Shown: positions 1 through 42,972 of the stretch, one piece after another
Layout: each line of letters opens with the position of its first letter
Position numbering within the stretch: position 1 is the first letter of the stretch
Notes under the pieces: generated by a model
The model's database searches: none
Told to the model about the DNA's origin: nothing
Seen by the model: only the letters and a program-made list of their open reading frames with translations
Translations under genes and position numbers: made by a program
Source of the DNA: Pseudorasbora parva
Taxonomy: Eukaryota > Chordata > Actinopteri > Cypriniformes > Gobionidae
NCBI RefSeq assembly: GCF_024679245.1
Contig: NC_090186.1
Span: 41,507,569 to 41,571,568 of the forward strand
DNA: 64,000 bases
Direction: 5' to 3'

Positions 1-1576
1 AACACTGAAAACTAAAGAAGACAATCTCTGATCTGCAGCGTTGTGAATGAAATCTTTATCTGCATGTTGAATCAGATGGAAACTTTTAATACAGAGTGTG
101 CCATGCCTAAAAAAGCCCTTTCACAGCTCCACCAGGCTGTGTGTTTTCACCTTACTGTAAGTTCTTGTTGCCTTTGTGTGTGTGTTAGTTCCCGTCAGCA
201 ACACCTGCCATACTGGAAAATGCCTTGAGGTTTGTGTGCTTTGCTGTGTGCCTGAAAGTGCAAGTGTTTACTTTCCTCTCCGTCTCTTTGTCTGAGCGCA
301 GGCCAGATAAGAGCTGCCACGCACCAGACCGCACGCCTCCGTCCGCCCGCTCAACGAGTGTTTACTTCTGAGGAAAGACAGCAGGCGGAGAGAGGGAGGA
401 CAAACAGACGAGTGTGACCTGCAGCAGGCAGGTGTGACCTCTACATTAAGACGCGTGTTTACATGCATGGCACAGGCTTGTATGAAGAGAGAGATTTGTT
501 TTCATAATGCCACATTGTTATGACACACCAAACACTAACTCGGGCATTTTAATGCTCTTTCATGCCTAAGGATGCTGATTGGCGATCTAGGTTATTTTTC
601 ATTGTTTCAAATTGAATTTTGCAACATTCTAAATATATTTACTATAATTTTTGATCAATCTAATGCATCCTTGCTGAATACAAGTATTATTTCAAAATTG
701 TAGTGTACAGTGGTACAATATTCATATAGAATACCATAGAATCCATTTCCAATACAAAACAAAAAATTGCACCAGCATGCTAATGTCCAAAAAAATATGC
801 TGAAACCACATGTTCAAAACACTACCAGTATCCAAACAGCAAAAGAAAGATGGTAGTTGTTGGTATTTTATTGTTAGTGAAGGAAGTGCAATTAATCAGT
901 CTCATTCTCTCTCCCAGCATGCACCAGCTCCCTGGATCCGACCTCAGATGATGGATACCAGCTGAAATGTGTCCAGTTAAATCATTAGGACACACACTAC
1001 AGGCCAGTTATTCAGAGAGGCAAGTAAAGTCAACATCCAGCCCTCTCAATGATGCTGAACTAATGCTGATTGATCACTGCTGCTGGTGTGTGTGTGATCG
1101 GTTCAGCTGTAAATCATACCAGCTTGTTGTTTGCTGTATCTTCAGATGCCTTTACCTTGTTTTGTTCTGGTTTGTAAATGTGTGCGTGTGTGTGAAAAGG
1201 CTTTATCTGCTGTTATCTCCGCCGGCCCGCTCTGCAGCTGCTCTCCACCTGTCACTCACACAGGGAGTGGTGCTCGCGGTGCTCGCGTCCGGGCCGAGCG
1301 TGTGCATGTGCGTCTGTGAGTTAGTGATTAGGGGGACTCAGAGGGTTGCATTCTGTAATAAAACACACTGATGGAATGTATGCAAACATTATTAATTCTG
1401 AAGATGAGTATTGTATGAGAAATTTCGAGCAGGGATTTAATCTAAAGCTATATTTAACTTCATTCTATGAGTAATTATATTAATATCAGTCCATACTACT
1501 TGAGAGACTACATGGAATATTTGTATTTAAACCATTTATTTCAATTTTTTTTTTATTGATAAAAAAATATATATAT
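1..1576. other. gene-free left flank
   Basis: I see no credible coding exon here. Open frames are short and lack splice signals or recognisable protein similarity. About 600-720 looks like an inverted, decayed fragment of the ~450-bp dispersed repeat that recurs through this window (it shares the 'GATCAA...AATGCATCCTTGCTGAATA' end). The remainder is ordinary AT-rich sequence. Confidence 0.6.
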
Positions 1577-3013
1577 AGGTGCTGATCATATAATTAGAAT
1601 ATCATCAAAAAGTTGATTTATTTCACTAATTCCATTTCAAAAAGTGAAACTTGTATATTATATTCATTCATTACACACAGACTGATATATTTCAAATGTT
1701 TATTTCTTTTAATTTTGATGATTATAACTGACAACTAAGGAAAATCCCAAATTTCAGAAAATTTGATTATTACTTAAGACCAATACAAAGAAAGGTAGTT
1801 TAGAAATCTTGGCCAACTGAAAAGTATGAAGATGAAAAGTATGAGCATGTTCAGCACTCAATACTTAGTTGGGGCTCCTTTTGCCTGATTTACTGCAGCA
1901 ATGCGGCGTGGCATGGAGTCGATCAGTTTGTGGCTCTGCTCAGGTCTTATGAGCGCCCAGGTTGCTCTGATTCAGCCTTCAGCTCTTCTGCATTGTTGGG
2001 TCTGGCATATCGGATCTTCCTCTTCACAATTACACATAGATTTTCTATGGGGTTAAGGCCAGCCGAGTTTGCTGGCCAAATAAGAACAGGGATACCATGG
2101 TCCTTAAACCAGGTGCTGTGGCACTGTGTGCAGGTGCCAAGTCCTGTTGGAAAATGAAATCTGCATCTCCATTGAGTTGGTCAGGAGCAGGAAGCCTAGA
2201 AGTGCTCTAAAATGTCCTGGTATACAGCTGCGTTGACCTTGGACCTCAGAAAACACAGTGGACCAATACCAGCAGATGACATGGCACCCCAAACCATCAC
2301 TGACTGTGGAAAATGTACACTGGACCTCAAGCAATGTGGATTGTGTGCCTCCCCTCTTCTTCCAGACTCTGGGACCCTGATTTCCAAAGGAAATGCAAAA
2401 TTTACTTTAATCAGAGAACATAACTTTGGACCAATTAGCAGCAGTCCAGTCCTGTTTAACACAAGGAATGCGACAGCTGAAACCCATGTCTTGCATACGT
2501 CTGTGCCTAGTGGTTCTTGAAGCACTGACTCCAGCTGCAGTGGATGGGTTTTGTTTCACAATCTTCTCCAGGGTTTGGTTGTCACTATTGCCTGTACACT
2601 ATTTTCTTCCACATCTTTTCCGTCCCTTCACCTCTCTATTAATGTGGTTCGACACAGAGCTCTGTGAACAACCAGCCTCTTGCAATGACCTTTTGTGTCT
2701 TGCCCTTCTTGTGCATGGTGTCAATAGTCATCTTTTGGACAAATGTCAAGTCAGCAGTCTTCCCGATGTTTGTGTAGCCTATAGAACTAGACTGAGACCA
2801 TTTAAAAGACCTTTGCAGGTGTTTTGAGTTAATGAGCTGATTAGACTATGCCACCAGGTGTCTCAATATTGAACCTTTTCACAGTATTCAAATTTTCTGA
2901 TACTGAATTTGGGATTTTCCTTAGCTGTCAGTTATAATCATCAAAATTAAAGGAAATAAACATTTGAAATATAACAGTCTGTGTGTAATGAATGAATGAA
3001 TGAATGAATGAAT
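1577..3013 (-). mobile_element. decayed Tc1/mariner-like transposon, transposase on minus strand
   Basis: The left part (about 1577-1740) carries a long terminal sequence whose inner portion recurs inverted at about 2925-2995 (SVITIIKI-like AT-rich block, 'TCAGTTATAATCATCAAAATTAAA'-type arms). Between them the minus strand reads as pieces of a Tc1-family DDE transposase: the block around 2196-2400 gives the 'VMVWGAMSSAGIGPL' motif, followed by 'KVNAAVYQDILEHF', and the C-terminal 'IDSMPRRIAA' segment lies near 1890-1930. The frame is interrupted several times, and parts of the catalytic region are deleted, so it cannot be active. The outer right terminal sequence has been replaced by an (ATGA)n tract at about 2990-3013. 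Confidence 0.85.
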
Positions 3014-3023
3014 ATATATATGG

Positions 3024-3236
3024 ACCCACTTTATATTAGGTGGCCTTATCTACTATGTACTAACATTTATATTAATCATTTTATACAATGCACTTATTGT
3101 GTGCATACCTGTTTTTTCATTGTACTTACATTTTAAATACATGCATGTAATTACATCTGTAGTTAATTTCTTTATATACATTTATAATTACACTGTTGAC
3201 ACTTCCCTACTCCTAACCCTACCCTTAAAGAAACAC
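3024..3236. repeat. left part of a dispersed cyprinid repeat (MITE-like)
   Basis: The sequence starts with the block 'ACTTTATATTAGGTGGCC' and ends with a 'CCTAACCCTACCCTTAAA' block. I recognise this as the left half of a common fish repeat of the inverted-repeat type, from general knowledge and without a database check. Its internal 'CCTAACCCTACCCTTAAA' segment closely resembles part of the 42-bp unit of the minisatellite that begins about 230 bp to the right. It is broken off near 3230 by unrelated sequence. Confidence 0.5.
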
Positions 3237-3427
3237 GCTGACCTTTTGGGACTTTAGCTTATCCCCCAGAGTTAGATAAGTGAAAAGATCCCATTCTCAT
3301 CTCAGTGCGTGTCAAAACTCTGTCTCTTGTACCCACCTCTAGCCTAGCTTAGCACAAAGACTGAAAGTAAATGGCTCCATCTAGCCTACTGCTTAATAAG
3401 TGACAAAATAATGCCAACATCTTCCTA

Positions 3428-3461
3428 TTTACATGTTGTGATGTATATCACAACATGTAAA
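3428..3461. repeat. perfect short hairpin at minisatellite margin
   Basis: The arms TTTACATGTTGTGAT and ATCACAACATGTAAA are perfect reverse complements separated by four bases. The hairpin sits a few bases left of the first minisatellite units and inside a stretch (3237-3465) that looks like another dispersed-repeat fragment. Confidence 0.8.
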
Positions 3462-3465
3462 CAGG

Positions 3466-6400
3466 CCTCCACACCTGTCCCTAACCACCTCACCTGTCTC
3501 TCACTTTACCCTTAAACTTACCCACACCATCACACCTGACCCTAACTTTACCCTTAAACTGACCCACACCACCACACCTGACCCTAACTCTACCCTTAAA
3601 CTGACCCACACCACCACACCTGACCCTAACTTTACCCTTAAACTGACCCACACCACCACACCTGACCCTAACTTTACCCTTAAACTGACCCACACCACCA
3701 CACCTGACCCTAACTTTACCCTTAAACTGACCCACACCACCACACCTGTCCCTAACTTTACCCTTAAACTGACCCACACCACCACACCTGACCCTAACTT
3801 TACCCTTAAACTGACCCACACCACCACACCTGACCCTAACTTTACCCTTAAACTGACCCACACCACCACACCTGTCCCTAACTTTACCCTTAAACTGACC
3901 CACACCACCACACCTGTCCCTAACTTTACCCTTAAACTGACCCACACCACCACACCTGACCCTAACTTTACCCTTAAACTGATCCACACCACCACACCTG
4001 ACCCTAACTTTACCCTTAAACTGACCCACACCACCACACCTGACCCTAACTTTACCCTTAAACTGACCCACACCACCTCACCTGTCCCTAACTTTACCCT
4101 TAAACTGACCCACACCACCTCACCTGTCCCTAACTTTACCCTTAAACTGACCCACACCACCACACCTGACCCTAACTTTACCCTTAAACTGACCCACACC
4201 ACCACACCTGACCTTAACTCTACCCTTAAACTGACCCGCACCACCACACCTGTCCCTTACTTTACCCTTAAACTGACCCGCACCACCACACCTGACCCTA
4301 ACTCTACCCTTAAACTGACCCGCACCACCTCACCTGTCCCTTACTTTACCCTTAAACTGACCCACACCACCACACCTGACCCTAACTTTACCCTTAAACT
4401 GACCCACACCACCACACCTAACCCTAACTTTACCCTTAAACTGACCCACACCAACACACCTGACCCTAACTCTACCCTTAAACTGACCCGCACCACCACA
4501 CCTGTCTCTAACTTTACCCTTAAACTGACCCACACCACCACACCTGTCTCTAACTCTACCCTTAAACTGACCCACACCACCACACCTGTCCCTAACTTTA
4601 CCCTTAAACTGACCCACACCACCACACCTGTCCCTAACTTTACCCTTAACTGACCCACACCACCACTCCTGTCCCTAACTTTACCCTTAAACTGACCCAC
4701 ACCACCACACCTGTCCCTAACTTTACCCTTAAACTGACCCACACCACCACACCTGTCCCTAACTTTACTCTTAAACTGACCCACACCACCACACCTGTCC
4801 CTAACTTTACCCTTAAACTGACCCACACCACCACACCTGTCCCTAACTTTACCCTTAACTGACCCACACCACCACACCTGTCCCTAACTTTACCCTTAAA
4901 CTGACCCACACCACCACACCTGTCCCTAACTCTACCCTTAAACTGACCCACACCACCACACCTGTCCCTAACTTTACCCTTAAACTGACCCACACCACCA
5001 CACCTGTCCCTAACTCTACCCTTAAACTGACCCACACCACCACACCTGACCCTAACTTTACCCTTAAACTGACCCACACCACCACACCTGACCCTAACTT
5101 TACCCTTAAACTGACCAACACCACCACACCTGTCCCTAACTTTACCCTTAAACTGACCCACACCACCACAGCTGTCCCTAACTTTACCCTTAAACTGACC
5201 AACACCACCACACCTGTCCCTAACTTTACCCTTAAACTGACCAACACCACCACACCTGTCCCTAACTTTACCCTTAAACTGACCCACACCACCACACCTG
5301 TCCCTAACTTTACCCTTAAACTGACCCACACCACCACACCTGTCCCTAACTTTACCCTTAAACTGACCAACACCACCACACCTGTCCCTAACTTTACCCT
5401 TAAACTTACCCACACCACCACACCTGACCCTAACTTTACCCTTAATACCTACACCACCACACCTGTCCCTAACTTTACCCTTAAACTGACCAACACCACC
5501 ACACCTGTCCCTAACTTTACCCTTAAACTGACCCACACCACACCACCACACCTGACCCTAACTTTACCCTTAAACTGACCCACACACCACCACACCTGAC
5601 CCTAACTTTACCCTTAAACTGACCCACACCACCACACCTGACCCTAACTTTACCCTTAAACTGACCCACACCACCACACCTGACCCTAACTTTACCCTTA
5701 AACTGACCCACACCACCACACCTGTCCCTAACTTTACCCTTAAACTGACCCACACCACCACACCTGTCTCTAACTTTACCCTTAAACTGACCCACACCAC
5801 CACACCTGTCCCTAACTTTACCCTTAAACTGACCCACACCACCACACCTGACCCTAACTTTACCCTTAAACTGACCCACACCACCACACCTGACCCTAAC
5901 TTTACCCTTAAACTGACCCACACCACCACACCTGACCCTAACTTTACCCTTAAACTGACCCACACCACACCACCACACCTGACCCTAACTTTACCCTTAA
6001 ACTGACCCACACCACCACACCTGACCCTAACTTTACCCTTAAACTGACCCACACCACCACACCTGACCCAAACTTTACCCTTAAACTGACCCACACCACC
6101 ACACCTGTCCCTAACTTTACCCTTAAACTGACCCACACCACCACACCTGTCTCTAACTTTACCCTTAAACTGACCCACACCACCACACCTGTCCCTAACT
6201 TTACCCTTAAACTGACCCACACCACCACACCTGACCCTAACTTTACCCTTAAACTGACCCACACCACCACACCTGACCCTAACTTTACCCTTAAACTGAC
6301 CCACACCACCACACCTGACCCTAACTTTACCCTTAAACTGACCCACACCACCACACCTGTCCCTAACTTTACCCTTAAACTGACCCACACCACCACACCT

Positions 6401-6926
6401 GTCTCTAACTTTACCCTTAAACTGACCCACACCACCACACCTGACCCTAACTTTACCCTTAAACTGACCCACACCACCACACCTGACCCTAACTTTACCC
6501 TTAAACTGACCCACACCACCACACCTGACCCTAACTTTACCCTTAAACTGACCCACACCACCACACCTGTCCCTAACTTTACCCTTAAACTGACCCACAC
6601 CACCACACCTGTCTCTAACTTTACCCTTAAACTGACCCACACCACCACACCTGACCCTAACTTTACCCTTAAACTTACCCACACCACCACACCTGACCCT
6701 AACTTTACCCTTAAACTGACCCACACCACCACACCTGACCCTAAATTTACCCTTAAACTGACCCACACCACCACACCTGACCCTAACTTTACCCTTAAAC
6801 TTACCCACACCACCACACCTGACCCTAACTTTACCCTTAAACTGACCCACACCACACCTGACCCTAACTTTACCCTTAAACTGACCCATACCACCACACC
6901 TGACCCTAATTTTACCCTTAAACTTA
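3466..6926. repeat. 42-bp minisatellite, about 82 units, with higher-order structure
   Basis: Units of 42 bp run head to tail for about 3.46 kb. The plus strand is nearly free of G, and one unit reads roughly CCTGACCCTAAC-TTTACCCTTAAA-CTGACCCACA-CCACCACA. Since 42 is a multiple of three, several minus-strand frames stay open for hundreds of codons; these are artefacts (14-residue periods such as GQFKGKVRVRCGGV). Units differ mainly at one site (GACCC, GTCCC or GTCTC). In 6231-6650 the order GACCC x3, GTCCC, GTCTC occurs twice in exact 210-bp register, showing multi-unit duplication. Units with lost or extra bases occur near 4645, 4855, 5440, 5540, 5580, 5965 and 6850. Confidence 0.97.
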
Positions 6927-7396
6927 TCTTAATCTATTATTTAATCATTCCATCCATTGTTGGATGGATCTATCATGCCATCTATCATTTTTTTTATATT
7001 TAAATTTCGTTTTGCACTACATTGTTTTACTGGTTAAATTTGACTGAAAGTCGATTAAATAACAAGCAACACATTTAAACACATTCAGATTTGTTTTACA
7101 CTATAGTTAGTATTTCATATTTCAAACAAACAAATTCTCAATAAACAGCAGGATCCTGTTGTGACAACTTGCCCCAGTATAAGGCTCAACGTGATAAATA
7201 ACCAAATCCTGCCCTAAAATTCATTTAAAGTGTCTGCTGACCTACTGTGAGAAATATTCATTGGAGTACAAACTACTAGCCCCGTGTTCTCATAACACTA
7301 TTTTTTGTATGAATTTCTGTTAGATCTGTAAGCATCTATTTCTCAGCTGTGAGGTGAGGCGGTCTGTGGCCACCTCTCTTTCTCTCTCTCTGTGTG

Positions 7397-7428
<32 letters not shown>

Positions 7429-8239
7429 TGTGTGTGTGTGTGTGTGAAGAGCTCATGACCTTTGGGAGGCGTCTGCATAACAGCAGTGTGTCTGAGGTGC
7501 TGCATTGTGGGATTTGGTGTCTATGGTGAATTCTCACTTCAGCATCTGCGATTCAGAGATGCTGTAGAAACTCCCCTGCATGCCGACACCAAGCAAGACT
7601 ATTTTCTGTTTTCATTATTGTATTTTGAAAGAATTTCAACCATAATGTCCTTTTATCCAGACTCTGAGCCAACCCAGAGACTCCCACTATGAATGAGATT
7701 TTCTCTGTAACCTGTATATCAACTATTACTGTGCATTATATAATGTTAATTCCTTCAAATAGTTAGAAATGTTTGCATGGTCTCTCCACAGATATTTTTA
7801 TTATTCAATTTTAATGTTTCGGATTGAGATTTTCACCACTTTAATTACCTTTTTGCTTTTTAATCGACCATTTAAAAAAATATTCAATTTATGATGTCAC
7901 AAACTCTAAAAATGTTTCAAATAGTTTAGCTGAAGAATAGCCACAGTTGCTCTCCTCGTATGATGTGGTTTATTGCTGCTGATCGTTAATAATCAGATGT
8001 TCTGAAGGATGTAATTACTCACAGACAAAGAGTGTTTTAGGTTGATGTGTTTTATTAAGTGCAGACGTATCTTGGTACAGAATCCAGTTGGACACATTTC
8101 ATTGTATAAGATGATGATGATGATGCATTTCTCTGTGTTCACAGTGTGTGGGTTTCCACATGACAACTCGCACGTCTCTGCTCTTCAGATTGCTGGAATG
8201 TCACATCCAAAGTGGATCCCAATTTGACTTTTTGGACAG
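6927..8239. other. intergenic sequence 3' of insm1a
   Basis: No gene is recognisable. It contains a TC/TG/CG-TG microsatellite near 7375-7446 and AT-rich sequence. The right part, towards 8240, may still be distal 3' UTR of insm1a. Confidence 0.5.
7375..7446. repeat. (TC)n(TG)n microsatellite
   Basis: A CT run is followed by a TG run interrupted by CGTG repeats. The short open frames over it are low-complexity artefacts. Confidence 0.95.
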
Positions 8240-8245
8240 TTTATT
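8240..8245 (-). terminator. insm1a: candidate poly(A) signal of insm1a
   Basis: AATAAA on the minus strand, about 0.9 kb downstream of the insm1a stop codon. Another AATAAA lies near 8051. Which one is used cannot be told from sequence alone. Confidence 0.35.
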
Positions 8246-8883
8246 ATTATTATCATTATTTTAAGCATTTTTTGGACAAATAGCAACTGCAGAAACACAC
8301 AAGCACCGGACATGTAAAACATAAAAAATAAATTAATAAACGATTGTATCTAATGCAAAGTGAATTTCAGACTTTCAGCAGACGAAGATCGATCTTTAAA
8401 TCAATAAATGAAACATTTGGCTGTCGAGGACAAATTTAAAATCAATCACAAATGAATTAGGCGAACAAATAATTTAAATAAAACATTTGGAATAAATAAA
8501 TAATAATAAGATAAATAATCACAAACATTTACACACACAATAATAATAATAATAATAATATAAAAATGATCAGCAACTGCAATCACTCCAACATTTACAT
8601 GATTAAGGCAGTTTTACAGCATGTCGAGATCTAATTCAAGGCATTTCTGGCTACACTAAAGGGAGAAACCCTTGTCGATAGGTTGTTTTTTGAAAGCTAC
8701 AGTCAAAGTCCACAGATTCACAAGCTCTATTAAAGCTAGAAACGATGGAAACATATGTACAGCCTGTGAACTCAAGGCATGTTCTAGGATTCTTAGGTCT
8801 AAAAGCTAAAAGCACTTGTGCGGAGATCCTAGAAAAATAACCGAACAGTCTAACCTGTTGTACCTCCTCCAGATAAACTACCA

Positions 8884-9034
8884 TACACTCTTAAAAATAA
8901 AGGTTCTGCATCGGCATCGGTGGTTCCCTGGAGAACTTTAGCACTCCTCGAATGGGTCTTTAACAAAAAAAAGGTGCTTCTAACGCGCCGCCGCGGCGAA
9001 AACTTCCTTCGGAACCTTTGTTTTTGAGAGTGTA
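8884..9034. mobile_element. short MITE with TA-flanked inverted termini
   Basis: The left end TACACTCTTAAAAATAAAGG and the right end (inverted) TACACTCTCAAAAACAAAGG form terminal inverted repeats, and the pair GGTTC/GAACC continues the arms. It is about 150 bp, has no coding capacity, and lies within the presumed insm1a 3' UTR. This terminal sequence is common in fish MITEs. Confidence 0.75.
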
Positions 9035-9180
9035 GATTTAAGCAGGATTTGCAATCAGTCTCATCCAGGTCGATTCTGTGGTTTAAGGCAGTGCTTCCCG
9101 AACCCACCTTCAAAAATTGTGTCAGATCCAAAATGTGCACTCGGGGGATTGGGAAGCACTGGTTTAAGGCACAGCGTTTT

Positions 9181-10362
9181 TCAGCAGGCTGGACGCACCG
9201 GCATCTGAAGCAGGATGACCTGCCTGTTTTCCGACGGGTGGCATTTGTTGATGTGTCTCGTAAGTCCCGGTGAGCTGTAAAACATGGCGGGACAGTATTT
9301 GCACGGGTAAACCTGCGACGAGTGCTGCAGACGGATGTGCCTCTCCTGGCTCATTCTGCTCGGGAAGTTTTCTCCGCACACCGGGCACAGGTGGCACTCG
9401 GACGCGCTGAGATTCAGAGGCGCTTGGCTTTGGGATTTATCGCACGCTTCGTGGTGCGCCGTCACGTGCTTTTTCAGGTACGCTTGACGTTTGAACTTCT
9501 TCCCACAGTGCTGGCAATCATACAGGCCGTCTTCCGAGCCAGACTCGGATAGTCCAGGACTAGGAGTGTCCCTGTCGCTGGAAGTCTCGTGGTCTTTTTC
9601 AGGCGCGGGCGTCTTATTGCTTTCCGGGTTCCCCGGTTTGGGTTTGTGCCAGCGCCGGTGCGAGGCCAGGTTCGCCGGGCAGCTGAAGAGCTTGTCGCAT
9701 TCGGGGCATCTGTACTCGATCCGCACGATCCTGGAGCATTTGTGTTGGGCCAGAGAGAAGGGATCGGCGTACGCCTCTCTACACAGCTGACACACGAACT
9801 CTCCGAGCGGCTTGTCTCCACCTGCGCCCTGAGATCTAGGCTTCTGCTCCACCGGACCTTCTTTGATCTTCAAGCCCAGCACCGGAGAAGTGGTCATCTC
9901 GTCGTTAAACTGCAGTTTCCGCATAGCTTTGGCTTTCTTGGACGCGGGTTTGCCTTTGCGCTCTGTGTCCGGCGCGGGTCTTTTGGTGGTTGTCGTGGTG
10001 CCGGTTCGGTTGCTGTTGCTGGTGCCGATTTTAAGATCCACGGGCGCGAACGGCGCGAGATCGGAGATGCTGGGCGCAGCCGGGAAGGATTCCGCGGAAA
10101 TTGGCGAGCCGAGATTGAAGCGCCTTTCCAAACACGCCCTCTCGTGCTCTCTGCTCACGGGTCGGGTCGGGCTGTACATGGACCGGTAAACTGTCTCGGG
10201 GTTCCCGAACTGCACCGGCGATACCGGGCGGCGCGCGCACAGCGCATCCTGCTGCTGCTGCTGCACGGCTGGAAACGCGCCCTGCTCATCCTCCTCCGAG
10301 CGGACGCGGTAGGAAACAGGTGTCGCTTTCTTATTTCTTTTGACTAAAAATCCTCTGGGCAT
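9181..10362 (-). CDS. insm1a: insulinoma-associated protein 1 (zinc-finger repressor)
   Basis: An intronless frame encodes 393 residues. The N-terminus [12 protein letters not shown] is a SNAG repression domain, which in this family recruits LSD1/CoREST, and it fixes the start codon. Next come a Q5 run (residues 34-38), a proline/serine-rich region and a basic KR/KK cluster (127-149), a likely nuclear signal. Five zinc fingers follow at about 191-209 (atypical spacing), 219-239, 283-304, 326-347 and 354-375. PLNLS at 315-319 resembles the CtBP-binding PxDLS motif. INSM1 is a nuclear factor for neuroendocrine, neuronal and pancreatic endocrine differentiation. The length agrees with fish INSM1. 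The choice of the 'a' paralogue rests on synteny with cfap61/crnkl1/naa20 and is an inference. GC content is much higher than in the flanks, as usual for this gene. The plus-strand 252-codon frame over it is a shadow. Confidence 0.96.
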   Translation of the reverse strand: MPRGFLVKRNKKATPVSYRVRSEEDEQGAFPAVQQQQQDALCARRPVSPVQFGNPETVYRSMYSPTRPVSREHERACLERRFNLGSPISAESFPAAPSISDLAPFAPVDLKIGTSNSNRTGTTTTTKRPAPDTERKGKPASKKAKAMRKLQFNDEMTTSPVLGLKIKEGPVEQKPRSQGAGGDKPLGEFVCQLCREAYADPFSLAQHKCSRIVRIEYRCPECDKLFSCPANLASHRRWHKPKPGNPESNKTPAPEKDHETSSDRDTPSPGLSESGSEDGLYDCQHCGKKFKRQAYLKKHVTAHHEACDKSQSQAPLNLSASECHLCPVCGENFPSRMSQERHIRLQHSSQVYPCKYCPAMFYSSPGLTRHINKCHPSENRQVILLQMPVRPAC

Positions 10363-11110
10363 CTTCGCCAGCTGAAAGGCACTTCAGAGGGGTTGAAATC
10401 AGAGGCACACCTGGTACTATGTATTTGGACGCGTGCGGTGATCTTTCCATCACGGAGGCATAGCAGCAGTCTTTTTAAGCAGGAATGATGACATTGTTCT
10501 CGCCCCTCGCTGCCTCGTCCAATCAGATGGAGCTAGAATCCCTATGGATTTGGAGATGGGAGGGTCTGCAGATTGCTCGGGCAGATGTACCTGAGGTTTA
10601 TTATATTAGGATGCTTTAGGCACACGCTGGTTCCTCCTCTTTTCACGCTTTGATGCTTCCCGTCAATGCGCACGTGCCCTGCCTTTGTCAGCATCCTTTA
10701 AGGGGCTCCTTCACTCTCAGAGCATCAGAATTTCAAATTAAAAAGGGGGAAATGGCAACAAAGAAGTCGTGCAATCTTTAATTTTTAATAGGCCGACTGG
10801 CGCTCGCGGATTGGCGCAGTTTTAACACAAATGTCCTGAAATCAGTTTGTGCGCGAAAGGGCTGCAAGGTGCGTGCGTAATTTGTCTCGAAACTAATTAA
10901 ATGTATAAATCAGACGCCTGCGGGCTTAGGACATGTGCGACAGTTGAATGCGGGACGTATTAATCACTCTTTGCGCGCATACATAATTCATAAAAGAGGC
11001 TCCTCTCGTTTGCATCACAAAAGACACGCTTGCGCGAGCTGCGGGGACAGACGCGCATCATCCTTCTGTTCAAACGGACACACTCCTGTCTCAAACTCAC
11101 CCGTGCCATC
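10363..11110 (-). promoter_or_regulatory. insm1a: insm1a proximal promoter, CpG-rich
   Basis: The region upstream of the insm1a start codon is richer in CpG than its surroundings. It holds E-boxes, including CACCTG at 10408-10413 and CACGTG at 10671-10676. On the minus strand a TATA-like CTTAAAAAG lies at 10471-10479, about 110 bp upstream of the ATG. In this family proneural bHLH factors (NEUROG3/NEUROD1) act through promoter E-boxes. That they do so here is inference. Confidence 0.55.
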
Positions 11111-11817
11111 ATCACCATCGTCGTGCTCGCGTGTGATGTCATTCCAATGCAACGGTCTCGTCACAGCGGAATTTCGCGTAATCTCCATCGCAATCACATA
11201 AATGGCGTTATTGTAGTTCCAGACTTGCATATTTGTTGGGTGCGATTTCATAACTCTTTATGAGCATTTTAGAGGAACCTTTTGCATGTTTTTATTTATT
11301 TCCACATAAACTTTTTTTTTGGGGGTGGGGGTGGCAGATGGTTTATATGCGTAATTTAGACAAGCACATTTGTTGCATCTGAGATCTGATGTGCACACCT
11401 TTTATTTTATGTTACTAGTTCACTGTAGTTTGTTTTATTTATTTATTGCATTTTATATTTAATTCCATGTTCAAGACCCAACTTTTAGAAAAACCCATTT
11501 GTTGCACCTGAAATAGTTTCATTTGTTTTTATTTCTAACATCTGATCCGGTTGCATTACTACCCAAACATGAGCTGTGTGACGTGTGACTGTTGGATCAT
11601 TCTGCCCCATGCACATTCATTATCATACAGCTGCTGCTTAACCCTCATTCTGCTGCTCTTATCTGGCCCGCTGCACCGAGGAGCCGTGCTGCCTTCATCT
11701 CCACTTAATATACAACCCAAAACTGGATAGCACATACAGAGTATTCAAAAGAGCAAAGTCAGATATTTGGAATGAATTGCCACTCACTACACATTTGCAT
11801 TTGACAAAACAAGGAGC
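11111..11817. other. intergenic sequence between insm1a and cfap61
   Basis: I see no gene. The sequence is AT-rich with no obvious repeat. The left part may still be distal insm1a upstream regulatory DNA. Confidence 0.5.
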
Positions 11818-11823
11818 TTTATT
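11818..11823 (-). terminator. cfap61: candidate poly(A) signal of cfap61
   Basis: AATAAA on the minus strand (with a second overlapping copy), about 140 bp downstream of the cfap61 stop codon. Confidence 0.55.
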
Positions 11824-11963
11824 TATTTGCTCAAGTTCTTTGGCCCCACCCCCCACAATGTGTCCCCCCACCCTGCAAACATATGGCGCAGCAAATGTAA
11901 AGAAATAAAGAAACAAAAGATAAAGCACTGAATAAACGCTCCTAAATGTAAAATGGATATTGA

Positions 11964-42972
<31,009 letters not shown>

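Noticed and set aside
2196..2525. Intact transposase gene
   Set aside because: Only part of the Tc1 transposase is open; stops, deletions and a lost terminus show a dead copy.
3490..6897. Open frames up to 439 codons across the 42-bp array
   Set aside because: The unit length is a multiple of three, so many frames stay open by chance; overlapping frames give equally long 14-residue repeats, and no start context, splice or flanking gene structure supports translation.
3466..6926. CRISPR-like array or interstitial telomere
   Set aside because: Repeats are contiguous without spacers in a vertebrate genome; CCCTAA occurs once per 42-bp unit, not as a pure TTAGGG tract.
9589..10347. 252-codon plus-strand frame
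   Set aside because: It is exactly antisense to the insm1a coding region and reflects its GC-rich codon use.
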